Shown: one piece after another, positions 9,048-16,255 of the stretch
Numbering within the stretch: the stretch's first letter is position 1
Layout: each line of letters opens with the position of its first letter
Source of the DNA: CAIUPE01 sp037131735
Lineage (GTDB): Bacteria; Pseudomonadota; Alphaproteobacteria; Rhizobiales; Beijerinckiaceae
Reading direction: 5' to 3'
Length of the DNA stretch: 63,948 nt
Assembly: GCA_037131735.1 (NCBI GenBank)
Contig: JBAXQM010000013.1
Location: 1-63,948 of the forward strand
Notes under the pieces: generated by a model
Database searches by the model: none
Told to the model about the DNA's origin: nothing
Seen by the model: the letters and a program-made list of their open reading frames with translations, nothing else
Translations under genes and position numbers: made by a program

Positions 9048-9072
9048 ATTAAAATTGGAGGTTGATTTTAAT
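9048..9072. repeat. AT-rich inverted repeat in the flagellin upstream region
   Basis: Perfect 8-base arms ATTAAAAT and ATTTTAAT are separated by nine bases. It lies about 145 bases before the flagellin ATG. It could be an operator or a structure in the flagellin leader RNA. No function is shown. Confidence 0.4.
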
Positions 9073-9137
9073 GATTGGTGCAACCGGAAAAATGCACGTG
9101 AGTGCTTTGTCGTTATCGCGCTGCACGCATTGAGAGC

Positions 9138-9153
9138 GTTAACAAAGTATTAA
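9138..9153 (-). promoter_or_regulatory. CtrA-type box upstream of flagellin
   Basis: On the minus strand the sequence is TTAATACTTTGTTAAC, an exact match to the TTAA-N7-TTAAC site bound by the alphaproteobacterial cell-cycle regulator CtrA. It lies between the FlaG-like gene and flagellin and points at flagellin. The distance to the ATG, about 235 bases, implies a long leader if this is the promoter element. Confidence 0.5.
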
Positions 9154-9169
9154 TCGCACCTAGCTTTTT

Positions 9170-9544
9170 TCAAACCTTCTTTTCGGTTCGTGGCGAAGGG
9201 GGGAGCTGTTGCTCGGTACCGCTTTCGGACGTCGTTTCATTCTGCCGCGCATAGGCGCGCAAACGTAACAGTGCCTCTTCCGGGCTTTGGCTAACTGTTT
9301 GTCCGCTATGTTCATCGATGACGCGGAAGACGACCGATCCGGTTTCCCAGTCGATCGTTGTGCGTCTCACAGTGGCATTCGGGGAGGGTTTAGCCTCTGC
9401 CGATGAGGAGGGTTTCGCGGGGGCGTCTTTATCGTCCCCTTTTGCCTGCATTTCGGTCTTTGTATTCTGAACGCGCGGTACGCCGTTTTCGGTGTCCGCG
9501 ACAGGGACCCTATTCAGGGAAGAAAGAATCGCGGTGGAGGTCAT
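9170..9544 (-). CDS. FlaG-like flagellar protein
   Basis: This is a 124-residue protein with a low-complexity polar N-terminal half and a C-terminal motif VVFRVIDEHSGQTVSQSPEEALLRLRAY. The motif resembles the FlaG family, in which a valine-rich strand is followed by a D-x-x-T/S-G turn and a P-x-E-E helix. FlaG proteins influence filament length in other bacteria. It sits upstream of flagellin on the same strand, which agrees with a flagellar role. The assignment rests on the short motif and context. Confidence 0.6.
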   Translation of the reverse strand: MTSTAILSSLNRVPVADTENGVPRVQNTKTEMQAKGDDKDAPAKPSSSAEAKPSPNATVRRTTIDWETGSVVFRVIDEHSGQTVSQSPEEALLRLRAYARQNETTSESGTEQQLPPSPRTEKKV

Positions 9545-9678
9545 GGGTGTATATCCTCAAGATCAAAGCCTCTCTTCAAGAGAAAGACCAAGGGATCTTT
9601 TGATTACACCTGAGACTCCCAAAAAATCGTATGAAAGATCACTCGATTTCATTTAAAATTTGATCTGTTCTTTTTTGT

Positions 9679-10170
9679 CTAACTCTTGCGCGAAATCATC
9701 AGCGGTTCAACACGCGGGCGCGCTCCCGAACCCGGTTTTCGTCCCGAACTGTTGTACACATCGAGTGTGCGCGGTGCCTCAACATCATCGGCAAGGCCGC
9801 GAATGAGATGTTCGGACGCTTTGCTCAAAGTCTGTAATATTTTGAGATTGGCATCGAGTGCGGCTTCAAAACGCGCCTGCTTTGCTTTCAAGCGGTCGAG
9901 TCCTTCGGGTTTAAACCTTTTGAGCGCTACGGCATTGTTTTTGAGGTTCAACACATCGCGATGATAGGTTTCAGTGAGCTGGCTTTTTTTTTCATAGAGG
10001 GAAAACGCATCACGCAACCGCGCTTCGGCAAGGCGATCTGTCTCTTCGCGGATGAGGGTTTCAACCGCATCAAGACGCTCTTCAACGAGTTTGCATAAAG
10101 CTTCGGCCTCACTCTCAGAGTTGATTGCGGGCCGCGTGAGGGGAACGGAGCTTTTAGTGGGGTGTGTCAT
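9679..10170 (-). CDS. FlgN-like flagellar export chaperone
   Basis: This 163-residue, highly charged, helical protein has no signal peptide and is predicted to form coiled coils from about 20 to 125. It ends with a TLDVYNSSGRKP-type motif. Its start overlaps the end of flgJ by 17 bases, so it is translated from the flgI-flgJ message. Small helical proteins at this position in alphaproteobacterial flagellar operons are annotated as FlgN-like chaperones for the hook-filament junction proteins. Sequence support alone is weak, so the name is mostly contextual. Confidence 0.55.
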   Translation of the reverse strand: MTHPTKSSVPLTRPAINSESEAEALCKLVEERLDAVETLIREETDRLAEARLRDAFSLYEKKSQLTETYHRDVLNLKNNAVALKRFKPEGLDRLKAKQARFEAALDANLKILQTLSKASEHLIRGLADDVEAPRTLDVYNSSGRKPGSGARPRVEPLMISRKS

Positions 10171-10471
10171 GGGGTGTGTTTCCGGAAGCTTGAAGGGCTA
10201 TGAGTTCGGCATGAACGCTACGGGCGATGCCGACGCCACCGGAACGGGATACGCTTTTGGCCAATTCATCTGTGAGCAACGCGCGCCAGGCATCACCACC
10301 TGCGCCTTGTCCGCCGAGCGGGCCATCACCATCGAGCAACGATGTCATTTGCCCGAACATTGATGCGAGAAATGTCGTTTCAAAGTCTTCCGCAAGGGAT
10401 GCGAGTTTAGAATTTGATTTTTGTAAATCTGTTTGAAGCGGTGCTGAGCCGAGAAGCGAGATCGTCATCAC
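10154..10471 (-). CDS. flgJ: FlgJ-type rod-binding protein without muramidase domain
   Basis: This 105-residue protein matches only the N-terminal rod-binding domain of FlgJ (LASLAEDFETTFLASMFGQM, then GGDAWRALLTDELAKSVSRSGGVGIARS). The C-terminal muramidase domain found in enterobacterial FlgJ is missing, as is usual in alphaproteobacteria. The domain acts as the cap or scaffold of the periplasmic flagellar rod. Its ATG overlaps the flgI stop by four bases (ATGA), indicating coupled translation. A separate peptidoglycan hydrolase must open the wall for the rod. Confidence 0.83.
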   Translation of the reverse strand: MMTISLLGSAPLQTDLQKSNSKLASLAEDFETTFLASMFGQMTSLLDGDGPLGGQGAGGDAWRALLTDELAKSVSRSGGVGIARSVHAELIALQASGNTPHDTPH

Positions 10472-11592
10472 ATCACCTCGATTTCAGCTTGCAAGGCACC
10501 GGCTGCTTTGATCGCTTGAAGGATCGAGATTATATCGCGCGGCCCGATACCCAGCGCATTTAATCCATCGACCAATTCTTTCAGCGTTACGCTATCATTG
10601 AGTACCGCGAGTTTGTTGTTCTGTCCTTGATCGACTTGAATGGTCGTGCGCGGTACAACAACCGTCTGCGCTTGATCACCCGTAAACGGTCCCGGCTGGC
10701 TCACCAGCGGTTGTTCAGTGATAGAGATGGTGAGATTGCCCTGTGCAATGGCAACCGTTGAGACACGCACATCTTTACCCATCACAATCACGCCGGTGCG
10801 CTCATCAATTACAACGCGTGCGACTTGATCGGGATCAACACGCAATTGTTCGATCTCGGTGAGCAATTGCACCATATTGCCTTTGAAGTTCTTCGGAATA
10901 GAGAGATTGACTGTTGAGGGATCGGTTGGCTCGGCGGCGGGGGCTGCCATAAACTCATTGATGGCCAAGGCAATGCGTCGACCTGTTGTCAGATCCGGAT
11001 TGCGCAATGCCAATCTCACCACACGCGTATCTTTGAACTGATAATCGATTTCTTGCTCAATCAGCGCGCCATTCGAAATGCGTCCGACTGTCGGCACGCC
11101 GCGCGTCAGAGTGGCTGCGGCACCTTCGGCTTGAAAGCCGGCAATGGCGACTGAGCCTTGCGCCACCGCATAGATTTCGCCCGTGGCACCCATCAGAGGC
11201 GTGACAAGCAATGTTCCACCTTGAAGGCTCTTGGCGTCACCCAGCGCCGACACAGTCACATCAATGCGTGAGCCTTTGCGTCCAAAGGCAGGAAGATCAG
11301 CGGTCACCATCACGGCTGCCACATTCGCTGTCCGCAAATTCGCACCGCGTGTGTTGACGCCGAGGCGTTCAAGCATTGCGGTTAGGCTTTGTTTGGTGAA
11401 GGGCGCGTTGTTGAGTGTATCGCCAGTGCCATTCAAACCGACAACAAGGCCATACCCAACAAGCTGGTTTTGCCTCACCCCTTCAACGGAAGCGAGATCT
11501 TTGATGCGCGATGTTTCCGCGTGAAGCGGAGTGAGAGAGATCATCCCGATCATGCAGGCGAGTGTCAGCGTTTTTAAGATCGTCATCCGCAC
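10468..11592 (-). CDS. flgI: Flagellar P-ring protein FlgI
   Basis: FlgI forms the P ring around the rod in the peptidoglycan layer. The 374-residue product starts with a Sec signal peptide ending near LHA (residue 25). It then shows the family pattern RIKDLASVEGVRQNQLVGYGLVVGL NGTGD near the start of the mature protein, and LKELVDGLNALGIGPRDIISI near its end. The length is normal. It is the first gene of a leftward operon with flgJ and the FlgN-like gene, and it diverges from fliX across a 244-base regulatory gap. Confidence 0.95.
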   Translation of the reverse strand: MRMTILKTLTLACMIGMISLTPLHAETSRIKDLASVEGVRQNQLVGYGLVVGLNGTGDTLNNAPFTKQSLTAMLERLGVNTRGANLRTANVAAVMVTADLPAFGRKGSRIDVTVSALGDAKSLQGGTLLVTPLMGATGEIYAVAQGSVAIAGFQAEGAAATLTRGVPTVGRISNGALIEQEIDYQFKDTRVVRLALRNPDLTTGRRIALAINEFMAAPAAEPTDPSTVNLSIPKNFKGNMVQLLTEIEQLRVDPDQVARVVIDERTGVIVMGKDVRVSTVAIAQGNLTISITEQPLVSQPGPFTGDQAQTVVVPRTTIQVDQGQNNKLAVLNDSVTLKELVDGLNALGIGPRDIISILQAIKAAGALQAEIEVM

Positions 11593-11772
11593 GGGGGTCT
11601 CTCCAGCGCCTTGAGAGGCTCAAATTGGCTCACACTTCATAAAGCGAAGCGCATGCCATCAGAGAAGCCATCACAAACCGTTGAAATGACGCATCAAATT
11701 TTATTGATCGGCGCGATGCCCTTTTTCATGGGGCAAGTTTTTCAATTCAATCGAGCAGGTTTTGCCGCGTTA

Positions 11773-11788
11773 TTAAGATTTATTTAAC
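11773..11788 (+). promoter_or_regulatory. CtrA-type box in the fliX-flgI divergent region
   Basis: The sequence TTAAGATTTATTTAAC is an exact TTAA-N7-TTAAC match. It lies 49 bases before the fliX start. In Caulobacter the divergent fliX-flgI promoter region is under CtrA control, so the same architecture supports a functional site here. Confidence 0.65.
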
Positions 11789-11836
11789 CTTGTTTTTCGA
11801 GAGTGCTTCTTAGATTTTTTTCAGGGAGCGCGTGTC

Positions 11837-12244
11837 ATGCGGATCACGACCTCATCGGGATCGACAGTGACATCCGGAACCGCACGGTCGGCTTCCGCGC
11901 CAGGCTCCGGCCGATTCGAGATCGGCGGAGACGCCTCCGCAGCAAATGCCCCTTCCAAGACGATTGCGACAATCGGTCTCAGTGCTGTTTTGGCTCTTCA
12001 AGATGAGGGCGAAACGCCTTCTGAGCGCCGCCGTCGCCAGCTCCGGCGCGGGGTTCGCATTCTTGATGCGCTCGAGGCGCTGGAACGCGACATGGTGCTA
12101 GGAAGGCTCGGGGAGATGAGTTTTTCGCAGCTCTCGGGCGCTCTTTCTATGGTGTCGCCTCGTGATCTTGATACGGAAGGGCGCCAAATTTTGCGTGCCA
12201 TTGATGTGCGCGCCGCGGTCGAGCTTGCCAAAGTCGGCCGGTGA
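11837..12244 (+). CDS. fliX: Flagellar assembly regulator FliX
   Basis: This is a 135-residue protein. Its N-terminal third is low-complexity, and its C-terminal two thirds match FliX (RRRRQLRRGVRILDALEALERDMV and LDTEGRQILRAIDVRAAVELAK-like helices). In Caulobacter FliX couples completion of the early flagellar structure to the sigma-54 activator FlbD, and it also aids P-ring assembly. It is divergent from flgI, the same arrangement as in Caulobacter. GGGAG precedes the ATG. I see no FlbD gene in the window. Confidence 0.88.
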   Translation: MRITTSSGSTVTSGTARSASAPGSGRFEIGGDASAANAPSKTIATIGLSAVLALQDEGETPSERRRRQLRRGVRILDALEALERDMVLGRLGEMSFSQLSGALSMVSPRDLDTEGRQILRAIDVRAAVELAKVGR

Positions 12245-12388
12245 GCTGTTCACAGCCTCTTCGATGATTGTCGTAGCGCTGTCGCAATTTTTTAGCTAAC
12301 AGACACGCCACTAACGGGTTCGTATCACCAGTCCGGGTGATTTAGCTCGGAAAGGGTGGATGGGATGCCAAAGCGGCAGGGTAAAAGA

Positions 12389-12811
12389 ATGGCTACCGCA
12401 GTCACGCTCGACCACGACTATCGGCCGTCCGAGGACGAGCCCTTTATGAATGAAAGACAGCGCCAATATTTCCGGAAGAAATTATTGGCCTGGAAAGATG
12501 ATATTTTGCGTGAATCGCGCGAGACCATCGCCAATCTTCAAAATGACAGCGAGAACCATCCCGACATTGCGGATCGCGCTTCATCTGAAACGGATCGTTC
12601 GATTGAACTTCGTTCACGTGATCGCCAACGCAAATTGATTGCCAAGATCGACTCTGCGCTCGCCCGGCTTGATGATGGCACTTATGGCTATTGCGAAGAG
12701 ACGGGCGAACCGATTTCGATCAAGCGTCTTGATGCGCGTCCCATCGCGACGCTTTCGATTGAAGCGCAAGAGCGTCACGAGCGTAACGAGCGCGTTCATC
12801 GCGACGATTGA
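12389..12811 (+). CDS. dksA: DksA, RNA polymerase-binding transcription factor
   Basis: DksA enters the RNA polymerase secondary channel and works with ppGpp. The protein has the coiled-coil hairpin (about residues 20-100, with DIADRASSETDRS at the tip) and the C-terminal globule. Only one cysteine of the usual four-cysteine zinc site remains (GYCEETGEPI), which is typical of alphaproteobacterial DksA. The open frame starts at a GTG at 12356. I prefer the ATG at 12389 (140 residues) because AGGG precedes it at good spacing and the length matches relatives. A start at 12365 remains possible. Confidence 0.9.
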   Translation: MATAVTLDHDYRPSEDEPFMNERQRQYFRKKLLAWKDDILRESRETIANLQNDSENHPDIADRASSETDRSIELRSRDRQRKLIAKIDSALARLDDGTYGYCEETGEPISIKRLDARPIATLSIEAQERHERNERVHRDD

Positions 12812-12849
12812 GCGCGTTCAAAAATTATTTGTGATAAGAGGTAATTCTA

Positions 12850-13935
12850 TTACTCGGACAAATGTCCCGCGCGTTCGCGCTTTGTCGCGACATAACGCAG
12901 ATTTGACGGGTTCTCACGTCCGAAGAGGCGGCGATGACCCACGACATCAATGCCTGCGCGTTTCATCGCATCAATCTTGTCAGGATTATTTGTGATCAGC
13001 GTGATTGTGTTCACGCCCAATGCTTCAAGCATCGCGGCCGCAAAATCGAAATGACGTTGGTCCATGCCTAGCCCTAATTCAGCATCGGCATCGTAAGTAT
13101 CCAAACCTTCATCTTGCAGTTTGTAAGCGCGGATTTTGTTGGCAAGTCCGGCGCCGCGTCCTTCTTGATCGAGATAGAGAAGATAGCCGCCGCCTTGCGC
13201 TGCCATCATGCGCACGGCTTCGCGCAATTGATCACCGCAATCACATTTGAGACTGCCAAAAAGATCGCCGGTGAGACACGCCGAATGGAGCCGCACGAGT
13301 ACAGGTGTGTTGGCATCAGGTGTCCCCACCTTCACTGCCACTTGATCGCGCAAGCCTTCACCGCCACGAAACACGATGAATTCGCTCTGCTCTGCGCCTT
13401 CGAGTGGAACGGGCGCGCGCGAGACGAGAGTGAGTTTCGTTGCGGCCTGTTTGCGATAATGTTCAATCGCTTCAGCGCGCACCGACAAAATAGATTCACC
13501 CGCAAGTCGCTCACTCGTGAGCGGAATAACAATCACTGCCGGCAGCAGCAGGGCGAGACCGGCGAGATCAAGTCCCGCGCGGTCAATGATTGTCGTGGCA
13601 CCGACCGGCGCGTCGATCCGCGCGTCGGGCTTTGTTGAAAGCGCGAGAATGCGTTCGGCATCGAGCCGGGGTAGAGCCAGCGCTCCAGCAGTTTCGCGTT
13701 GTACGCCAAGGCGCGCCAACCGCTTTTCAGTCAGAACGAGATGAGCCTTGCCTTCGGCGAGCGTGGAGAGCGCAGAGAGCATGCGCAAATCAGCGCTGTC
13801 AGCTGAAGCGACCAAGCCGGATCGGTCGCCATCAATCAGGAGAACGGGGCGACCCGCGCGCAATTCTGCAATCGCGCGCTCGACGGAAAGCCGGTCGAAA
13901 TTCTCGATCAAACGGGGCGGACGCGGGCTAGGCAT
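12850..13935 (-). CDS. ribA: GTP cyclohydrolase II with divergent N-terminal domain
   Basis: This enzyme makes the first committed step of riboflavin synthesis: GTP is opened to 2,5-diamino-6-ribosylamino-pyrimidinone phosphate. The C-terminal half (about 165-361) carries the zinc cysteines in CLTGDLFGSLKCDCGDQL and the catalytic LDQEGRGAGLANKIRAY. The N-terminal half looks like a degenerate dihydroxybutanone phosphate synthase domain, common in alphaproteobacterial RibA; I do not see its active-site signature. It converges with dksA across 38 bases and has no other rib gene beside it. Confidence 0.88.
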   Translation of the reverse strand: MPSPRPPRLIENFDRLSVERAIAELRAGRPVLLIDGDRSGLVASADSADLRMLSALSTLAEGKAHLVLTEKRLARLGVQRETAGALALPRLDAERILALSTKPDARIDAPVGATTIIDRAGLDLAGLALLLPAVIVIPLTSERLAGESILSVRAEAIEHYRKQAATKLTLVSRAPVPLEGAEQSEFIVFRGGEGLRDQVAVKVGTPDANTPVLVRLHSACLTGDLFGSLKCDCGDQLREAVRMMAAQGGGYLLYLDQEGRGAGLANKIRAYKLQDEGLDTYDADAELGLGMDQRHFDFAAAMLEALGVNTITLITNNPDKIDAMKRAGIDVVGHRRLFGRENPSNLRYVATKRERAGHLSE

Positions 13936-14093
13936 AAGGATTTGAATAGTTCTGCTCAGAATTTGTCGAAAAGGTTGGGAAAGGTCTTTGTACGAGCATT
14001 TATTAGGCGTTCACCGCGTTCCTGTCCATTGGTGAAGAGGGTTTGGGCCTTGCCGCGCTGCCGAAGCCTTCTGGCATTCTTGCATAAAGGCGC

Positions 14094-14738
14094 TCAGGCG
14101 TTGTGGTCGATATGGGTGCGGACGGACGCAAAAACCGCCTCGAACATGGCATTCGTCAGAACGCCCGTATTCGTGTTGTAGCGCGAGCAATGATAGCTGT
14201 CGAAGAGCATCGGACCATTGAGCTCATGCGTTGCTCCATGCGCAAAGGGATGCGCGGAGAGGGCATCGCCGAAGCTTTTGATCACGGCGTCATGCGCGAT
14301 GCGGCCGAGAGCCACAATGGCGTGCAAGCCTTTGAGAGAGTCGATTGTTTTCTCGAGATAGGGTCTGCAGCTGCGGATTTCCGCCGGAGTGGGCTTATTT
14401 TCCGGCGGCACACAGCGTACGGCATTGGTGATCTGCGCATCGATAAGTGTCAGCCCATCATCGGGTCGCGCATCAAAGACGCCGCGGGCAAAACCGAATT
14501 TGATCAAAGTGCTGTAGAGAAGATCACCCGCATAATCTCCGGTGAAGGGACGGCCTGTACGGTTCGCCCCTTTGAGGCCGGGGGCTAAGCCGACGATCAA
14601 GAGTTTGGCGGTAGCGGGGCCGAAGGACGGTACGGGCGCATTATGCCAGTCCGGATTGTCGTGACGTGACGATAATCGATAGGCGACCAGCCGCGGACAG
14701 AGTTTACAATTCCGTGGCGGGTCGAGCGTTGTGGCCAT
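14094..14738 (-). CDS. Family 5 (UDGb) uracil-DNA glycosylase
   Basis: This enzyme removes uracil, and often hypoxanthine, from DNA in base excision repair. The 214-residue protein has iron-sulfur cysteines (CKLCPRLVAYR near the start and CVPPENKPTPAEIRSC), the active-site loop GLAPGLKGANRTGRPFTGD, and the C-terminal motif YHCSRYNTNTGVLT typical of UDGb. It lies 24 bases after the NYN gene on the same strand, so the two are probably co-transcribed. Confidence 0.88.
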   Translation of the reverse strand: MATTLDPPRNCKLCPRLVAYRLSSRHDNPDWHNAPVPSFGPATAKLLIVGLAPGLKGANRTGRPFTGDYAGDLLYSTLIKFGFARGVFDARPDDGLTLIDAQITNAVRCVPPENKPTPAEIRSCRPYLEKTIDSLKGLHAIVALGRIAHDAVIKSFGDALSAHPFAHGATHELNGPMLFDSYHCSRYNTNTGVLTNAMFEAVFASVRTHIDHNA

Positions 14739-14762
14739 AATCAGGTTAACACCCGACTGAAC

Positions 14763-15362
14763 TCAGACTTCAGCCGGTTCTATGGCATCTGACGCGCGTG
14801 TGGGGCGCTTTTCACGCGGAGCACGTTCGGGCACTTCGCGGGTGTCACGCCCAATCTTCGGCAAGAGATTGACGATATCGATGAAATCATCGGCCTGACG
14901 ACGCAATTCATCGGCCACCATAGGCGGTTGCGAATTGATGGTCGAGACGACGGACACTTTCAAACCCTTGCGCTGCAAGGCTTCAACGAGCGAACGGAAA
15001 TCGCCATCGCCCGAAAAAATGACAGCGTGATTGATGAAGGGCGCAAGTTCCAAGGCATCGATGGCGAGTTCGATGTCCATATTGCCCTTCATTTTGCGGC
15101 GGCCGGTCGAGTCGACATATTCCTTCGCCGGCTTTGTGACGACGCGGAAGCCATTATAGTCGAGCCAATCGATCAACGGGCGGATCGATGAATATTCCTG
15201 ATCTTCAACAAGTGCGGTGTAATAATAGGCGCGGAGCAAATCTCCGCGTGACTGAAATTCTTTCAGCAAGCGCCGATAATCGACATCGAAGCCCAGCGAT
15301 TTTGCGGTCGCGTGGAGATTGGCACCATCGATGAAGAGGGCGATGCGTTCACCTGAACTCAT
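14763..15362 (-). CDS. NYN/PIN-like domain protein (LabA/DUF88 family)
   Basis: This is a predicted nuclease-fold protein of 199 residues. The acidic residues expected in NYN domains are visible in IALFIDGANLHATAK, in GNMDIELAIDAL and in FSGDGDFRSLVEALQ. The C-terminal tail (about 165-199) is basic and proline-rich and probably disordered. NYN proteins act on RNA, but the substrate here is unknown. It is upstream of the uracil-DNA glycosylase gene and divergent from rpoZ. Confidence 0.85.
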   Translation of the reverse strand: MSSGERIALFIDGANLHATAKSLGFDVDYRRLLKEFQSRGDLLRAYYYTALVEDQEYSSIRPLIDWLDYNGFRVVTKPAKEYVDSTGRRKMKGNMDIELAIDALELAPFINHAVIFSGDGDFRSLVEALQRKGLKVSVVSTINSQPPMVADELRRQADDFIDIVNLLPKIGRDTREVPERAPREKRPTRASDAIEPAEV

Positions 15363-15690
15363 GGGTTATTTTCTTTCCTATGGCTCAGCGCCGCCAGAGC
15401 CGTTGCAATAAATGATCAAAAACGCTAGGTCCGGCCAACGGGCCGAGCGACGCAACCTGCAATAAATTGAATAAGAAACAACTTCCTTATTGGTTGCTCT
15501 TTTAGGGATTCTCACGATCTTTCGTCAAGACATTTGGAAAAAATCGGCCATTTGTGTCTATTTTGGGGCTTTTGGCTCTCAATTTTGCAGATTTATGAGA
15601 AAGTTCTCCCGAAAACCTTGCAAGAACCCCTTGGTCTGTGTATCAGACGGCCTCATTCCCGTTCCGGCCAGCACAGGAGACTGAGCGTCC
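15363..15690. other. Divergent intergenic region between the NYN gene and rpoZ
   Basis: This 328-base region must hold the promoters of both neighbours. A possible rpoZ promoter is TTGCAA (about 15618) and TGTATC about 17 bases later. I see no convincing gene, riboswitch or strong hairpin. Confidence 0.35.
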
Positions 15691-16077
15691 ATGGCTCGCG
15701 TCACCGTTGAAGATTGCATCGAAAAAGTAGACAACCGCTTCGAGCTCGTTCTGCTCGCAAGCCATCGCGCCCGCATGATTTCGGCAGGGTCGCCGATCAC
15801 GATTGATCGTGACCGTGATAAAAATCCGGTCGTGGCGCTCCGTGAAATTGCGGATTCGACGATATCGCCCGAAGATCTCAAAGAAGATTTGATCCACTCG
15901 CTCCAGAAGCATGTTGATGTCGACGAGCCGGAAGCGGAAGCTGTGCCGATGATCGGTGCTGCACCTGCTGCCAATGACGATGCCAATGTCGAATTCGACC
16001 GCATGACGGAAGAAGATCTGTTGCGTGGTCTTGATGGCCTTGTGCCGCCCTCGGGCTCGGATGACGACGCGGACTAA
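15691..16077 (+). CDS. rpoZ: RNA polymerase omega subunit
   Basis: Omega helps assemble the beta' subunit and forms part of the ppGpp binding site. The conserved core is ARVTVEDCIEKVDNRFELVLLASHRAR (about residues 2-30), followed by the alphaproteobacterial REIAD.. region and an acidic C-terminal tail (about 70-128). The 128-residue length is normal for the class. It is followed by a strong terminator and then by rsh, a gene pair also linked in enterobacteria (rpoZ-spoT). Confidence 0.95.
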   Translation: MARVTVEDCIEKVDNRFELVLLASHRARMISAGSPITIDRDRDKNPVVALREIADSTISPEDLKEDLIHSLQKHVDVDEPEAEAVPMIGAAPAANDDANVEFDRMTEEDLLRGLDGLVPPSGSDDDAD

Positions 16078-16106
16078 TCTCGTCGCATTTGGTCTTAGAC
16101 AATTCC

Positions 16107-16140
16107 AAGCCCGGCTCGTTTCGCCGGGCTTTTTCTTTTT
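16107..16140 (+). terminator. Intrinsic terminator after rpoZ
   Basis: A 9-bp stem AAGCCCGGC/GCCGGGCTT with a 7-base loop is followed by a T-rich tract. It separates rpoZ from rsh, which therefore needs its own promoter or read-through. Confidence 0.9.
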
Positions 16141-16255
16141 GTCTTAACGCTGTTTATCGGTCATCTCTTGCGAAGTAGCGCCTAAATCGCGATAGTTTAG
16201 GGGTCCGCTTCCTTATCTTGAGCGGTTTTGTGCTTGGGGAGACTATGACCGCGTC

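Noticed and set aside
12850..13935. Bifunctional RibBA
   Set aside because: The N-terminal half lacks the active-site signature of dihydroxybutanone phosphate synthase, so only the GTP cyclohydrolase II call is made.
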